A stretch of DNA of 64,000 nt from Streptomyces chrestomyceticus JCM 4735 (GCF_003865135.1 NZ_BHZC01000001.1:3100001-3164000); one strand, 5' to 3'. Positions 1-12,776 are shown, numbered from the stretch's first letter. Notes: generated from the sequence alone by a model not told the origin. Translations and numbers: made by a program.

Positions 1-483
1 CGGGTGACGCCCGTGAGCCGGCTCGCGCTGCTGCTGGGGCGGGTGCTGCGGGACACCGTGCTGCTCACGTTCCAGGCGGGGCTGCTGGTACTGGTGGCGC
101 TGGTGATGGGGCTGCGGGCGCCGCTCGGCGGCATCCTCATCGGCTTCGCGTTCGTCGCCGCGACGGCCGTCGCCCTGTCCTCGCTGTCGTACGCGCTGGC
201 CCTGAAGGTCGCCTCACCACAGGAGTTCGGCCCCGTCGTCAACGCCGCCACCATGCCCACCATGCTGCTCTCCGGCCTGATGCTGCCGATGGCCCTGGCC
301 CCCGGGTGGCTGGACGTCCTCTCCCGCTTCATGCCGCTGCGCCACCTCGTGGACGGTGTCCGCGCGGCCTACGTGGGCGACTACACCGGTACGCCGGTGC
401 TGTACGGAGCGCTGACCGCCGCCGGACTCGCGGCGGTGGCCGCGGCGGTCTGCGCCCGCGCCTTCCGCAGGGCCGCGGCGTAG
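1..483 (+). CDS. ABC-2 type transporter permease, C-terminal part
   Basis: The reading frame is already open at base 1, so the true start lies upstream and only about 160 residues are visible. The protein is strongly hydrophobic with four or five membrane segments. It contains the usual end of ABC-2 permeases: a stretch reading LLSGLMLPMALAPGWL, then SRFMPLRHLVDGVRAAYVGD, then a last membrane helix and an arginine-rich tail. The ATPase partner is expected just upstream, outside the window. The substrate cannot be inferred. The gene ends 10 nt before the adenosyltransferase gene. Confidence 0.85.
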   Translation, partial: RVTPVSRLALLLGRVLRDTVLLTFQAGLLVLVALVMGLRAPLGGILIGFAFVAATAVALSSLSYALALKVASPQEFGPVVNAATMPTMLLSGLMLPMALAPGWLDVLSRFMPLRHLVDGVRAAYVGDYTGTPVLYGALTAAGLAAVAAAVCARAFRRAAA

Positions 484-493
484 GCTCGCCCGT

Positions 494-1066
494 ATGGTCA
501 ATCTGACGCGCATCTACACCCGTACCGGCGACAAGGGCACCACCGCCCTCGGCGACATGAGCCGTACCGCCAAGACCGACACGCGGATCGCGGCCTACGC
601 GGACGCCAACGAGGCCAACGCGGCGATCGGCGTGGCCGTCGCCCTCGGCTCGCTGCCGGAGGACGTCGTCACGGTGCTCGTCCGGGTGCAGAACGACCTC
701 TTCGACGTGGGCGCGGACCTGTCGACGCCGGTGGTGGAGAACCCCGAGTTCCCGCCGCTGCGCGTCGAGCAGTCCTACATCGACAAGCTGGAGGCGGACT
801 GCGACCACTACCTGGAGAGCCTGGAGAAGCTGCGCAGCTTCATCCTGCCCGGCGGTACGGCCGGTGCCGCGCTGCTGCACCAGGCGTGCACGGTGGTCCG
901 CCGCGCCGAGCGCTCCACCTGGGCGGCGCTGGAGATGCACGGCGACACCATGAACCACCTCACCGCCACCTACCTCAACCGCCTCTCCGACCTCCTGTTC
1001 ATCCTGGCCCGCACGGCCAACAAGGAGCAGGGCGACGTGCTGTGGGTGCCGGGCGGCGAGCGGTAG
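494..1066 (+). CDS. PduO-type cob(I)yrinic acid a,c-diamide adenosyltransferase
   Basis: This 190-residue protein is full length for the PduO-type ATP:corrinoid adenosyltransferase family, which transfers the adenosyl group of ATP to cob(I)alamin to make coenzyme B12. The N-terminal TRTGDKGTT sequence forms the ATP-binding loop. The family signatures VVRRAERSTW and LNRLSDLLFILAR are present in the C-terminal helical bundle. The ATG at 494 is the start used by homologues, although the upstream Shine-Dalgarno sequence is weak. It probably serves cobalamin-dependent enzymes generally; no other B12 gene is nearby. Confidence 0.93.
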   Translation: MVNLTRIYTRTGDKGTTALGDMSRTAKTDTRIAAYADANEANAAIGVAVALGSLPEDVVTVLVRVQNDLFDVGADLSTPVVENPEFPPLRVEQSYIDKLEADCDHYLESLEKLRSFILPGGTAGAALLHQACTVVRRAERSTWAALEMHGDTMNHLTATYLNRLSDLLFILARTANKEQGDVLWVPGGER

Positions 1067-1072
1067 GCGGCG

Positions 1073-1687
1073 TCACCAGGACGAGGGCGGGCGCCGGGCC
1101 GTGCCGGCCTGGCCGCGCTCGCGCTCGTCCGCGCCGCCCGGGGGCAGGTGCCCCTCCGGCGCCTTCTTCGGCCACAGCGTGTAGCTCACCGCGATGACCA
1201 GGTTGATGCCGATGACGATGAGCATCTTGGTCTGCCAGTCGCGCAGCGAGGCGGTCCGGGCGGGGTCGCCCACGTACCAGGCCGCGAGCTGCAGGAGTCC
1301 CATCGCGATGAGCGCGGCGAGGATCCAGCGGCCCGCCGACTGCCACTCGAAGACCGCGCGCTCCCGCCCGTACTTCGGCGTCGGCACGGGCGGCGGGCCG
1401 CCCGCGAAACGGTGGGCGAAGCGGACGTCCACCCACTTGATCGTGCGGTGCCCCAGCGCGGCCGAGAAGCCGATGTAGACGGCGGCGAGCCCGTGCTTCC
1501 AGTCGGCCTCGGCACCGTTCTTCAGGTCGACGGCCGTGGCGACCAGCAGGACGAGTTCCAGCAGCGGTTCCAGCAGCAGGACGGCGGCGCCGGTACGCGG
1601 CATCTTCACCAGGTAGCGCAGGGCCAGCCCACCGGCCAGCAGCACCCAGAAGCCGGCCTCGCAGACGATGATCAGTGTGACGATCAC
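1073..1687 (-). CDS. Conserved integral membrane protein of unknown function
   Basis: I chose the GTG at 1687 because AAGGGGAG lies a few bases upstream and the protein opens directly with a membrane helix (VIVTLIIVCEAGFWVLLAGG). The 204-residue product has four or five hydrophobic segments, at about residues 3-24, 32-54, 67-82, 120-140 and 155-172, and a charged Glu/Arg-rich tail. Between segments three and four there is a conserved-looking loop with HRTIKWVDVRFAHRF. The gene is convergent with the adenosyltransferase gene, separated by 6 bp, and divergent from the sensor kinase gene. I do not recognise a function. Confidence 0.8.
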   Translation of the reverse strand: MIVTLIIVCEAGFWVLLAGGLALRYLVKMPRTGAAVLLLEPLLELVLLVATAVDLKNGAEADWKHGLAAVYIGFSAALGHRTIKWVDVRFAHRFAGGPPPVPTPKYGRERAVFEWQSAGRWILAALIAMGLLQLAAWYVGDPARTASLRDWQTKMLIVIGINLVIAVSYTLWPKKAPEGHLPPGGADERERGQAGTARRPPSSW

Positions 1688-1850
1688 GGGACTCCCCTTC
1701 TTTCCTGTCCTTCCAGGCTCGCCCCGGAATCCGGCCGTCACCTCGTCGCCCGCGATGATCCGGTGCTGCATCTTTCGATGTAGCGCGCGGCGCCACGGGT
1801 TCGGCCGGGGCGTGGAGGCGGCGGGCCGCACCGCCGTGTTTGATGGAGGG

Positions 1851-3085
1851 GTGACCGCGAGACCCTTCGCCTCCCTGGCGCGCCCGCACCGCGACGACGT
1901 GTGCATCGCCGTCTGCGGCCTGCTCGGCGGTCTGCTGCTGTGGGGGCTGGGGCTGCACAGCAGCCCGCCGCTGCTGGGCCTGCCGCCCTGGCTCGGTCTG
2001 GTGCCGCTGGTGGTCATCTCCGGCACCGAGCTGCTGCGCCGGACCGCCCCGCGGACCGCGCTGGGCCTGGCGACCGTCGCGCTCGTACTGGACGTGTGCT
2101 GCGGCGGGCTGATCGCCACGATCGTGATGTTCACCGACATCGTCTACGCCGCGGTGCTGTACGGGCCCCCGGGCACCGCCCGGCGGGTGCCGGTCATCAG
2201 CGTCCTGCTCACCGTCGTGGCCACCATCGTCCCGGTGGCGATCCTGCACGACCCGCAGGCCCTGCTGCTCGGTCTCGGCGTCGGCGTGATCACCATCAGT
2301 CCCGCCTGGACCGGAATCATCATCCGCGAACACCGCAACGCCGCCCGGGCCGCGCGCCTGGAGGCCGAACAGACCGCGCTGCTGGCCGAGATGGACCGTA
2401 CCCAGGCCATCGTCGCCGAACGCGCCCGGATGGCCCGCGAACTGCACGACATGGTCGCCAACCACCTGTCCGCCATCGCCATCCACGCCACGGCCGCGCA
2501 GTCCCTCGACGACCCCGGCGCCAGCCGCGAGGCGCTCGGCGTCATCCGCGAGAACAGTGTGCAGGGCCTCGCCGAGATGCGGCGGCTGATCGGCCTGCTG
2601 CGGGACGCGAAGGACCCCGGCGGCACAGCGGAGGCGCAGGCCACCCCCACCCTGGACGGGCTCGAAGCGCTCCTGGCGCAGGCCCGCGCCAACGGGGCGA
2701 GCAGCGGCCTGGCGTTCACCCTGGAGGACACCCGGGCGGACGGCGGCGGCGCGCGGCTCCCCGCCCCGGTGGAGCTGGCCGCGTACCGCATCGTGCAGGA
2801 GTCCCTGACCAACGCCCTCAAGCACGCCGCGCCCGGCGACGTCGTGGTCCGTGTCGCCCATGCCCCGGCGGCCCGTTCACCGTCTGCGTCACCAGCCCCT
2901 TCGGCGACCGGCCCGGCCCGCGCGCGCCCGGTTCCGGCGCCGGACTGGTCGGCATGCGGGAGCGGATCGAGCTGCTCGGCGGGCGGTTCGAGGCCGGGCC
3001 CGAGGGCGGCGGCGGACACGACGACGGCAAGGAATGGCGGGTACGGGCCGAACTGCCCGTCCGCGAGGAGGAAGAGAGACGATGA
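1851..3085 (+). pseudogene. NarL-family sensor histidine kinase, frameshifted near base 2868
   Basis: The gene starts at GTG 1851 behind GGAGGG. It encodes about four membrane segments (residues 15-145), a coiled linker and a HisKA_3 dimerisation box with the phospho-acceptor His (RMARELHDMVANHLSAIA). An N box follows (RIVQESLTNALKHA). The frame then changes at about 2867-2870: the first part ends ...VAHAP, while the G box (GAGLVGMRERIELLGG) sits in a frame one base lower and ends at TGA 3085. Adding one G to the CCCCGGCGG run would restore a continuous 411-residue kinase. Without it the protein loses its G boxes and reads on through the regulator gene. The stop overlaps the regulator ATG (ATGA), so the pair is clearly an operon. 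A sequencing error is as likely as a real mutation. Confidence 0.85.
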
Positions 3086-3777
3086 CCGCTGCCACCGGCC
3101 GCCCGGTCCGGGTGCTGATCGCCGAGGACCAGTCCGCCGTACGGGCCGGGCTGGCGCTGATCCTGCGCTCCGCCCCCGACATCGACGTGGCCGGGGAGGC
3201 CGCGGACGGCGAGGAGGCGGTGCGGCTGGCCCGCGAACTCCGGCCCGACCTGGTCCTGATGGACATACAGATGCCCAAGCTGGACGGCGTCTCGGCCACT
3301 CGCGCCATCGTCGACGAGGGACTGGCCGACGTCCTGGTGCTGACCACCTTCGACCTGGACGAGTACGTCTTCGGGGCGCTGCGGGCGGGCGCCGCCGGCT
3401 TCCTGCTCAAGGACAGCGAGGCGGCGGCGCTGCTGGACGCGGTGCGCACGGTGGCCGCCGGGGAGGGCATGATCGCTCCGGCCGTGACCCGGCGGCTGAT
3501 CGCGGAGTTCGCCAATCCCCGTACGGTACGGCGGCCCGCCGGTGCCTCGGCGCCGGACCCGGCCGTCCTGGACGCGCTGACCCGCCGCGAACGCGAGGTG
3601 CTGGGCTGCCTCGGCCGGGGCCTGTCCAACGCCGACATCGCGGAGCACCTGGCGATGGCGGAGGCCACGGTGAAGACGCACGTCAGCCGCCTGCTGGGGA
3701 AGCTGGAGCTGCGCAGCCGGGTGCAGGCGGCGGTCTTGGCGCAGGAGTTGGGTGTCAGCGACGGCCGGGAGGGGTAA
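3082..3777 (+). CDS. NarL/FixJ-family response regulator
   Basis: This 231-residue regulator is intact. The receiver domain (residues 8-125) has the acidic pair in IAEDQS, the phospho-acceptor Asp in VLMDIQMPKLDG and the conserved Lys in FLLKDSE. A LuxR-type helix-turn-helix follows (about 160-220, LTRREREVLGCLGRGLSNADIAEHL and ATVKTHVSRLLGKL). It is translationally coupled to the frameshifted kinase gene by an ATGA overlap. The next gene is a chitinase, but chitinase control more likely depends on the DasR-like sites between them. Its target genes are unknown. Confidence 0.93.
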   Translation: MTAATGRPVRVLIAEDQSAVRAGLALILRSAPDIDVAGEAADGEEAVRLARELRPDLVLMDIQMPKLDGVSATRAIVDEGLADVLVLTTFDLDEYVFGALRAGAAGFLLKDSEAAALLDAVRTVAAGEGMIAPAVTRRLIAEFANPRTVRRPAGASAPDPAVLDALTRREREVLGCLGRGLSNADIAEHLAMAEATVKTHVSRLLGKLELRSRVQAAVLAQELGVSDGREG

Positions 3778-3824
3778 GGGCCGCTGCCGCGCCGGGTGGG
3801 CGCGGCGGAGAGTGCCAACCACTT

Positions 3825-3866
3825 TGGTCCAGACCTCTTGACCGCAGGTCTGGACCTTTTTACGCT
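3825..3866 (+). promoter_or_regulatory. Chitinase promoter with two DasR-like (dre) sites
   Basis: TGGTCCAGACCT (3825-3836) and AGGTCTGGACCT (3846-3857) are near-identical 12-bp elements of the type found in pairs in Streptomyces chitinase promoters and bound by the GntR-family regulator DasR. They interlock with a plausible promoter: -35 TTGACC (3838-3843), a 17-bp spacer and -10 TACGCT (3861-3866). The arrangement predicts repression by DasR and induction by N-acetylglucosamine derivatives. The untranslated leader to the GTG at 3956 would be about 80 nt. Confidence 0.75.
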
Positions 3867-3955
3867 CCCTTCACATCTTTGCGGTGAGCGCGCCCCACAG
3901 CGCTCACCGGGCGGCGCAGGTTCCCCCACCTCCACCCCCTTACCTGGGAGCATCC

Positions 3956-6085
3956 GTGACACCCGGAACCCTGACACGCACCACCCACGCCCGACGAAGA
4001 GCCCTCGCGGCCCTCACCGCACTCCTCCTCCCCGTGGCGGCGCTCATCGGCCTCGGCGCCACCCCCGCGCACGCCGCCGAGTCGGCGACCGCCACGTACA
4101 CCAAGGTCTCCGACTGGGGTACCGGCTTCCAGGGGCAGTGGACGGTGAAGAACACCGGCACCACCACCCTCAACGGCTGGACCGTCGAGTGGGACTTCCC
4201 CGTCGGCACCACCGTCGGCTCCGCCTGGGACGCCCAGGTCAGCGGCTCGAACGGGCACTACACCGCCAAAAACGTCAACTGGAACGGCACCATCACCCCC
4301 GGTGCCTCGGTCAGCTTCGGCTTCATCGGCACCGGCTCCGGCGGCGGCGACGTGAGCGGCTGCAAGCTCAACGGCGGCCCCTGCGACGGGGCGCAGCCCG
4401 GTGACACCCCGCCGTCCGCCCCCGGAAAGCCGGTGGCCGGTGACGTCACCGACACCTCCGTACGGCTGACCTGGGCCGCCGCCACCGACGACAAGGGCGT
4501 CAAGAACTACGACATCCTGCGCGACGGCACCAAGGTCGCCACCGTCGAGAAGCTCGCCTACACCGACAGCGGCCTGACGAAGGACACCTCGTACACGTAC
4601 ACCGTCGTCGCCCGCGACACCGCCGACCAGACCGGCCCCGCCAGCGAGCCCACCACTGTCCGCACCACCGGCGGCGGGCAGCCCGGTGACAATCCGCCGT
4701 CCGCGCCCGGCAAGCCGGTGGCGAGCGACATCACCGACACCTCCGTACGGCTGAGCTGGACCGCGGCCACCGACGACAAGGGCGTCAAGAACTACGACAT
4801 CCTGCGCGACGGCACGAAGATCGCCACCATCGAGAAGCTGGCCTACACCGACAGCGGCCTGACCAAGGGCACCGAGTACACGTACACCGTCGTCGCCCGC
4901 GACACCGCCGACCAGACCGGCCCCGCCAGCGCCGCCACCACCGTCCGCACCACCGGCGGCGGCCAGCAGCCCGTCGACGCGGTCAAGCTGGGCTACTTCA
5001 CCGAGTGGGGCGTCTACGACCGCAACTACCACGTGAAGAACCTGGTCACCTCGGGCTCCGCGAGCAAGCTGACGCACATCAACTACGCGTTCGGCAACGT
5101 CCAGGGCGGCAAGTGCACCATCGGTGACGCCTACGCGGCCACCGACAAGGCGTACACCGCCGACCAGAGCGTGGACGGCGTCGCCGACACCTGGGACCAG
5201 CCGCTGCGCGGCAACTTCAACCAGCTCAAGAAGCTCAAGGCGAAGTACCCGAACATCAAGCTCCTGTGGTCCTTCGGCGGCTGGACCTGGTCCGGCGGCT
5301 TCACCGACGCCGTCAAGAACCCGACGGCCTTCGCCGACTCCTGCTACCAACTGGTCAACGACCCGCGCTGGGCCGGCCTCTTCGACGGCATCGACCTGGA
5401 CTGGGAGTACCCCAACGCCTGCGGCCTGACCTGCGACACCAGCGGCCCGGCGGCCTTCAGCACCATGATGAAGGCGTTCCGCGACAAGTTCGGCAAGCAA
5501 CTGGTCACCGCCGCGATCACCGCCGACGGCTCGGACGGCGGCAAGATCGACGCGGCCGACTACGGTGGTGGTTCGCAGTACGCCGACTGGTACAACGTCA
5601 TGACGTACGACTTCTTCGGCGCCTGGGACAAGACCGGCCCCACCGCCCCCCACTCGCCCCTGACGTCGTACACCGGCATCCCCAAGCAGGGCTTCAATAC
5701 CGACGCGGCCCTGCAGAAGCTCAAGGCCAAGGGCGTCCCCGCGAAGAAGCTGCTGATCGGCATCGGCTTCTACGGACGCGGCTGGACGGGCGTCACCCAG
5801 GACGCCCCCGGCGGCACCGCCACCGGACCGGCCCCCGGCAAGTACGAGGCGGGCATCGAGGACTACAAGATCCTCAAGGCGAGCTGCCCGTCCACCGGAA
5901 CCGTCGCCGGCACCGCCTACGCCCGCTGCGGCAGCAACTGGTGGAGCTACGACACTCCCGCGACCATCATCGGCAAGATGAACTACGCCAAGCAGCAGGG
6001 ACTGGGCGGCGCGTTCTTCTGGGAGTTCAGCGGTGACACGGCGAACGGCGAACTGATGACCGCCATCGACAGCGGCCTGAAGTAA
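3956..6085 (+). CDS. Secreted chitinase: CBM2, two FnIII domains, GH18 catalytic domain
   Basis: GTG 3956 follows GGGAG and gives a 709-residue pre-protein with a twin-Arg/Lys-rich start, a hydrophobic core and a signal peptidase site after AHA at residue 40. A cellulose/chitin-binding CBM2 module follows at about 42-145. Two nearly identical fibronectin type III domains lie at 155-240 and 250-340 (both contain DKGVKNYDILRDGTK and DTADQTGPAS). The GH18 domain from about 345 carries the catalytic FDGIDLDWEYP motif (DxxDxDxE, Glu near residue 484). It hydrolyses beta-1,4 GlcNAc polymers outside the cell. The two FnIII repeats are so alike at DNA level that they look like a recent internal duplication. 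A strong terminator follows. Confidence 0.96.
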   Translation: MTPGTLTRTTHARRRALAALTALLLPVAALIGLGATPAHAAESATATYTKVSDWGTGFQGQWTVKNTGTTTLNGWTVEWDFPVGTTVGSAWDAQVSGSNGHYTAKNVNWNGTITPGASVSFGFIGTGSGGGDVSGCKLNGGPCDGAQPGDTPPSAPGKPVAGDVTDTSVRLTWAAATDDKGVKNYDILRDGTKVATVEKLAYTDSGLTKDTSYTYTVVARDTADQTGPASEPTTVRTTGGGQPGDNPPSAPGKPVASDITDTSVRLSWTAATDDKGVKNYDILRDGTKIATIEKLAYTDSGLTKGTEYTYTVVARDTADQTGPASAATTVRTTGGGQQPVDAVKLGYFTEWGVYDRNYHVKNLVTSGSASKLTHINYAFGNVQGGKCTIGDAYAATDKAYTADQSVDGVADTWDQPLRGNFNQLKKLKAKYPNIKLLWSFGGWTWSGGFTDAVKNPTAFADSCYQLVNDPRWAGLFDGIDLDWEYPNACGLTCDTSGPAAFSTMMKAFRDKFGKQLVTAAITADGSDGGKIDAADYGGGSQYADWYNVMTYDFFGAWDKTGPTAPHSPLTSYTGIPKQGFNTDAALQKLKAKGVPAKKLLIGIGFYGRGWTGVTQDAPGGTATGPAPGKYEAGIEDYKILKASCPSTGTVAGTAYARCGSNWWSYDTPATIIGKMNYAKQQGLGGAFFWEFSGDTANGELMTAIDSGLK

Positions 6086-6106
6086 CCCGGCTCACCACCC
6101 CGGACC

Positions 6107-6142
6107 GGCCGGGAAGGCGGCGTCGCCCCCGCCTTCCCGGCC
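6107..6142 (+). terminator. Chitinase terminator hairpin
   Basis: A perfect 14-bp stem, GGCCGGGAAGGCGG (6107-6120) and CCGCCTTCCCGGCC (6129-6142), with an 8-nt loop, lies 21 nt after the chitinase stop. It is followed by TTAC rather than a long T run, as is common in high-GC actinomycetes. It also lies just beyond the end of the convergent DUF2550 gene and may serve both. Confidence 0.8.
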
Positions 6143-6175
6143 TTACGGCTGTTCGGACGCAGGTGGCGGGTCCCG

Positions 6176-6625
6176 CTATGCCACGTTCACTCTCTGGCCC
6201 GGAGGCGCCGCCTCCAGCCAAGCCAGGAAACCCGTCAGGGCGTCCTCGCTCATGGCCAGCTCCAGCCTCGTACCGCGATGGCGGCAGGCGAGCACGACGG
6301 AGTCGGAGAGCAGGGCCAGCTCCTCCTCGCCCTGGGGGGTGCGGCGCTCCAGCACCTCGATGGCGAAGCGTTCCAGTTGGCGGCGGGGGCGGGGCGCGTA
6401 GGAGAAGACGCGGAACCACTCCACCCGGTCACCGTTGTAGCGGGCGACCCCGTAGATCCAGCCTTTGCCGCTGGGCTCGGCCTCTTCCTCGGGCACGTTC
6501 CAGCGCAGGCTGCAGTCGAAGGTGCCGCCGGAGCGCTGGATGAGCCGTCGCCGTAGACCGAAGACGAAGAGCCCCAGCAGCACCAGTACGACGACCGCGC
6601 CGCTCACGAGCAGAGCGAGGACCAT
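6176..6625 (-). CDS. DUF2550 family membrane-anchored protein
   Basis: The 149-residue protein starts at ATG 6625 behind GAGGAGG. It has one N-terminal membrane helix (MVLALLVSGAVVVLVLLGLFVFGLR, about residues 2-22) followed by Arg-Arg-Leu and a cytoplasmic domain. Family features include GGTFDCSLRW, GWIYGVARYNGDRVEWFRVFS and the C-terminal LVGFL-like segment EDALTGFLAWLE. DUF2550 proteins are regularly found directly after atpC in actinobacteria, as here, but have no established role. It is separated from atpC by about 150 bp containing a hairpin, so it may be a separate transcript or a read-through gene. Confidence 0.88.
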   Translation of the reverse strand: MVLALLVSGAVVVLVLLGLFVFGLRRRLIQRSGGTFDCSLRWNVPEEEAEPSGKGWIYGVARYNGDRVEWFRVFSYAPRPRRQLERFAIEVLERRTPQGEEELALLSDSVVLACRHRGTRLELAMSEDALTGFLAWLEAAPPGQRVNVA

Positions 6626-6701
6626 CCGAACCGACCTCCTCGCCTCGATGGGGGTACCCGCGCGCCGGTTCGGGCGCGAGGGGGAAAACGCACCTGCATT
6701 G

Positions 6702-6751
6702 CCTCAGCCGCGGACCGCCCTGGAGGATTCCAGCGCAGCCCGCGGCTGAGG
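6702..6751 (-). terminator. Hairpin at the end of the atp operon
   Basis: CCTCAGCCGCGG (6702-6713) and CCGCGGCTGAGG (6740-6751) form a perfect 12-bp stem. The 26-nt loop contains a second small stem (CTGGA/TCCAG). It lies 24 nt after the atpC stop and before the DUF2550 start, so it is a likely terminator or attenuator between them. Confidence 0.65.
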
Positions 6752-6774
6752 GACGAACTCGTCGGTGGTGGGCT

Positions 6775-7158
6775 TCAGTGCACGCCCGCCACCGCGCGCA
6801 GCCGGACATCGGCGCGGCGCTCGGCGGCCGCGTCGGCCTCCGACTTCGCCCGCTCCAAGGCCCGCTCCGCGCGCTGGACATCGATCTCGTCGGACAGCTC
6901 GGCGATCTCCGCGAGCAGAGACAGCTTGTTGTCGGCGAACGAGATGAAGCCGCCGTGCACGGCGGCGACGACGGTGCCGTCCCCGTCCTCGCCGGTCGTA
7001 CGAATCGTCACCGGACCGGATTCCAGCACGCCGAGCAGCGGCTGGTGCCCCGGCATGACGCCGATGTCGCCCGACGAGGTGCGCGCGACGACCAGGCTGG
7101 CCTCGCCCGACCAGACCTGACGGTCGGCGGCGACCAACTCGACGTGCAGCTCAGCCAC
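6775..7158 (-). CDS. atpC: F1Fo ATP synthase epsilon subunit
   Basis: The GTG at 7158 is preceded by GAGGAGCCATC and gives a 127-residue protein starting VAELHVELVAADRQVW. The N-terminal beta-sandwich (VARTSSGDIGVMPGHQPLLGVL, then VHGGFISF) and the C-terminal helical pair (EIDVQRAERALERAKSEAD) are complete. Epsilon links the central stalk to the c-ring and regulates ATP hydrolysis. It is the last gene of the atp operon and is separated from atpD by about 107 bp carrying a strong hairpin. Confidence 0.95.
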   Translation of the reverse strand: MAELHVELVAADRQVWSGEASLVVARTSSGDIGVMPGHQPLLGVLESGPVTIRTTGEDGDGTVVAAVHGGFISFADNKLSLLAEIAELSDEIDVQRAERALERAKSEADAAAERRADVRLRAVAGVH

Positions 7159-7226
7159 GATGGCTCCTCGGGTCTCCACCTGCCGGGTGCGGCAGATGTT
7201 GGGTCAAATACTAGTGGTCGTACGGA

Positions 7227-7252
7227 CCGGGGGCGGCCAGGGCCGCCCCCGG
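7227..7252 (-). promoter_or_regulatory. Strong hairpin between atpD and atpC
   Basis: A 12-bp nearly all-GC stem (CCGGGGGCGGCC / GGCCGCCCCCGG) with only AG between its arms lies in the only sizeable gap of the F1 gene block, 14 nt after the atpD stop. It could act as a partial terminator or an RNA processing and stability element that lowers or separates atpC expression. No T run follows. Confidence 0.5.
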
Positions 7253-7265
7253 AACGCGCCGGGCC

Positions 7266-9634
<2,369 letters not shown>

Positions 9635-9654
9635 GGATCAGGTCCCTTCCGTCG

Positions 9655-11247
<1,593 letters not shown>

Positions 11248-11397
11248 CTGGGTTCCCTGCTCTCCTTGTTGGGCCCGTCGTCGTTTACGGGGGTCATGCG
11301 TGTCCCCCGCCGCAGGCAGGGGCGGTTGCCCCCGTGATGTCACTGCGTCCACGGCCCAACTCGGGCCGCCGTACTACTTCTTGAGTTGGTGGGTGGG

Positions 11398-12213
11398 TCA
11401 GCCGGCCATCCGCCGGGACGCCTCTTCGAGACGTGCGGCGATGCTGCCGTTGATGACCTCGTCGCCGATCCGGACCTGGACTCCGCCGAGGACCTCGGGG
11501 TCCACGTCGAGGTTCAGGTGGACCTGCCGTCCGTACACCGCCGCCAGGGCCGCGCCGAGGCGCTGCCGCTGGGTGTCGCTGAGCGGCACCGCGGAGGTGA
11601 CCACCGCGACCATGCGGTCCCGGCGCGCCGCGGCCAGCTTGGACAGGGCGTTCAGCCCTGCTTCCAGGCTACGGCCCCGCGGCTGTGCGACAAGCCGGAC
11701 CACGATGCGCTCGGTGACCGGGTTGGCCCGGCCGCCCAGCAGCGAGCGCAGCAGCTCGGCCTTGGCCGGGCCCTGCGTGGTGCGGTCGGTCAGTGCCGCG
11801 CGCAGTTCGTGCGACGAGGCGACGATCCGGTCGAACCGGAACAGCTCGTCCTCGACGTCGTCGAGGGCGCCCGCCCGCTGTGCCGCGACGAGGTCGGCGG
11901 AGTACGCCAGCTCCTCGGTCGCGTCCGCCAGGTCGCGCGAGCGCGACCAGCGGGAGCGGACCATGCCGGAGAGCAGGTCGACGGTCTCGCCGCCGACCTG
12001 GCCGCCGAACAGGCGCCCGGCCAGCTCGGCCTTGGCCTCGCCGGCCTGCGCCGGGTCGGTGAGGACCCGACGCAGCGACACCTCGCGGTCGAGCAGAGCG
12101 GTGACGGCAGCCAGCTCCTCGGCGAGCTTCGCGGCGTCGACGGTCGTGTTGTCCGTCAGCGCGTCGAGCTGCTCGCGTGCGGAGGCGAGTGCCTCGCGGC
12201 TCGCTCCATTCAT
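11398..12213 (-). CDS. atpH: F1Fo ATP synthase delta subunit (long actinobacterial form)
   Basis: The 271-residue protein is about 90 residues longer than the Escherichia coli subunit, as is usual in actinobacteria. The N-terminal half is helical and the OSCP-like C-terminal end reads GGVQVRIGDEVINGSIAARLEEASRRMA. It joins the peripheral stalk to F1. Its ATG overlaps the stop of atpF by 4 nt (ATGA), which couples their translation. Confidence 0.95.
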   Translation of the reverse strand: MNGASREALASAREQLDALTDNTTVDAAKLAEELAAVTALLDREVSLRRVLTDPAQAGEAKAELAGRLFGGQVGGETVDLLSGMVRSRWSRSRDLADATEELAYSADLVAAQRAGALDDVEDELFRFDRIVASSHELRAALTDRTTQGPAKAELLRSLLGGRANPVTERIVVRLVAQPRGRSLEAGLNALSKLAAARRDRMVAVVTSAVPLSDTQRQRLGAALAAVYGRQVHLNLDVDPEVLGGVQVRIGDEVINGSIAARLEEASRRMAG

Positions 12214-12776
12214 CGGCCGGCCTCTGCCTTCGTCGAGTCCGACGCCGCCTTGGCCTCAAGCTCGTCGAGGAAGCGGTCGATGGTCCGGCTCTGGCGGGCG
12301 TGGTCCTCCAGGGACTCACCGACCAGCTTGCCCGCCAGCTCCGTGGCGAGCTTGCCCACGTCCTGGCGCAGCGACTGCGCGGCCTGCTTGCGGTCCGCCT
12401 CGATCTGCGCGTGGCCGGCCGCGATGATCTCCTCGCGCTGCCGCTGGCCCTCGGCACGCATCTCGGCGATCAGCGTCGCTCCCTGCTCCTGCGCCTCCTG
12501 GCGCAGCCGGGCGGCCTCGTGGCGCGCGTCGGCGAGCTGGGACCGGTAGTCCTCCAGGACCTGCTGGGCTTCGGCCTGTAGGGCCTCCGCCTTCTCGATA
12601 CCGCCTTCGATCTTCTCGCGGCGCTCGTCCAGAACCTTGTTGATGTTCGGGAGGAGCTTCTTCGCGAGGAAGCCGAAGACGATGAAGAAAGCGACCAGGC
12701 CGATGACCAGCTCTGGAATCGGCGGGACGAGGGGGTTCTCAGGAACCTCCGCCGCCATGTTCACCAGGGCGCTCAC
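12210..12776 (-). CDS. atpF: F1Fo ATP synthase b subunit
   Basis: The 188-residue protein has one N-terminal membrane helix (ELVIGLVAFFIVFGFLAKKLL, about residues 22-42). A long charged coiled coil follows (KVLDERREKIEGGIEKAEALQAEA and onwards) and forms the peripheral stalk. The start MSALVNMAAEVPENP could also be the internal ATG six residues on. It lies 44 bp after atpE and overlaps atpH by 4 nt. Confidence 0.95.
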   Translation of the reverse strand: MSALVNMAAEVPENPLVPPIPELVIGLVAFFIVFGFLAKKLLPNINKVLDERREKIEGGIEKAEALQAEAQQVLEDYRSQLADARHEAARLRQEAQEQGATLIAEMRAEGQRQREEIIAAGHAQIEADRKQAAQSLRQDVGKLATELAGKLVGESLEDHARQSRTIDRFLDELEAKAASDSTKAEAGR

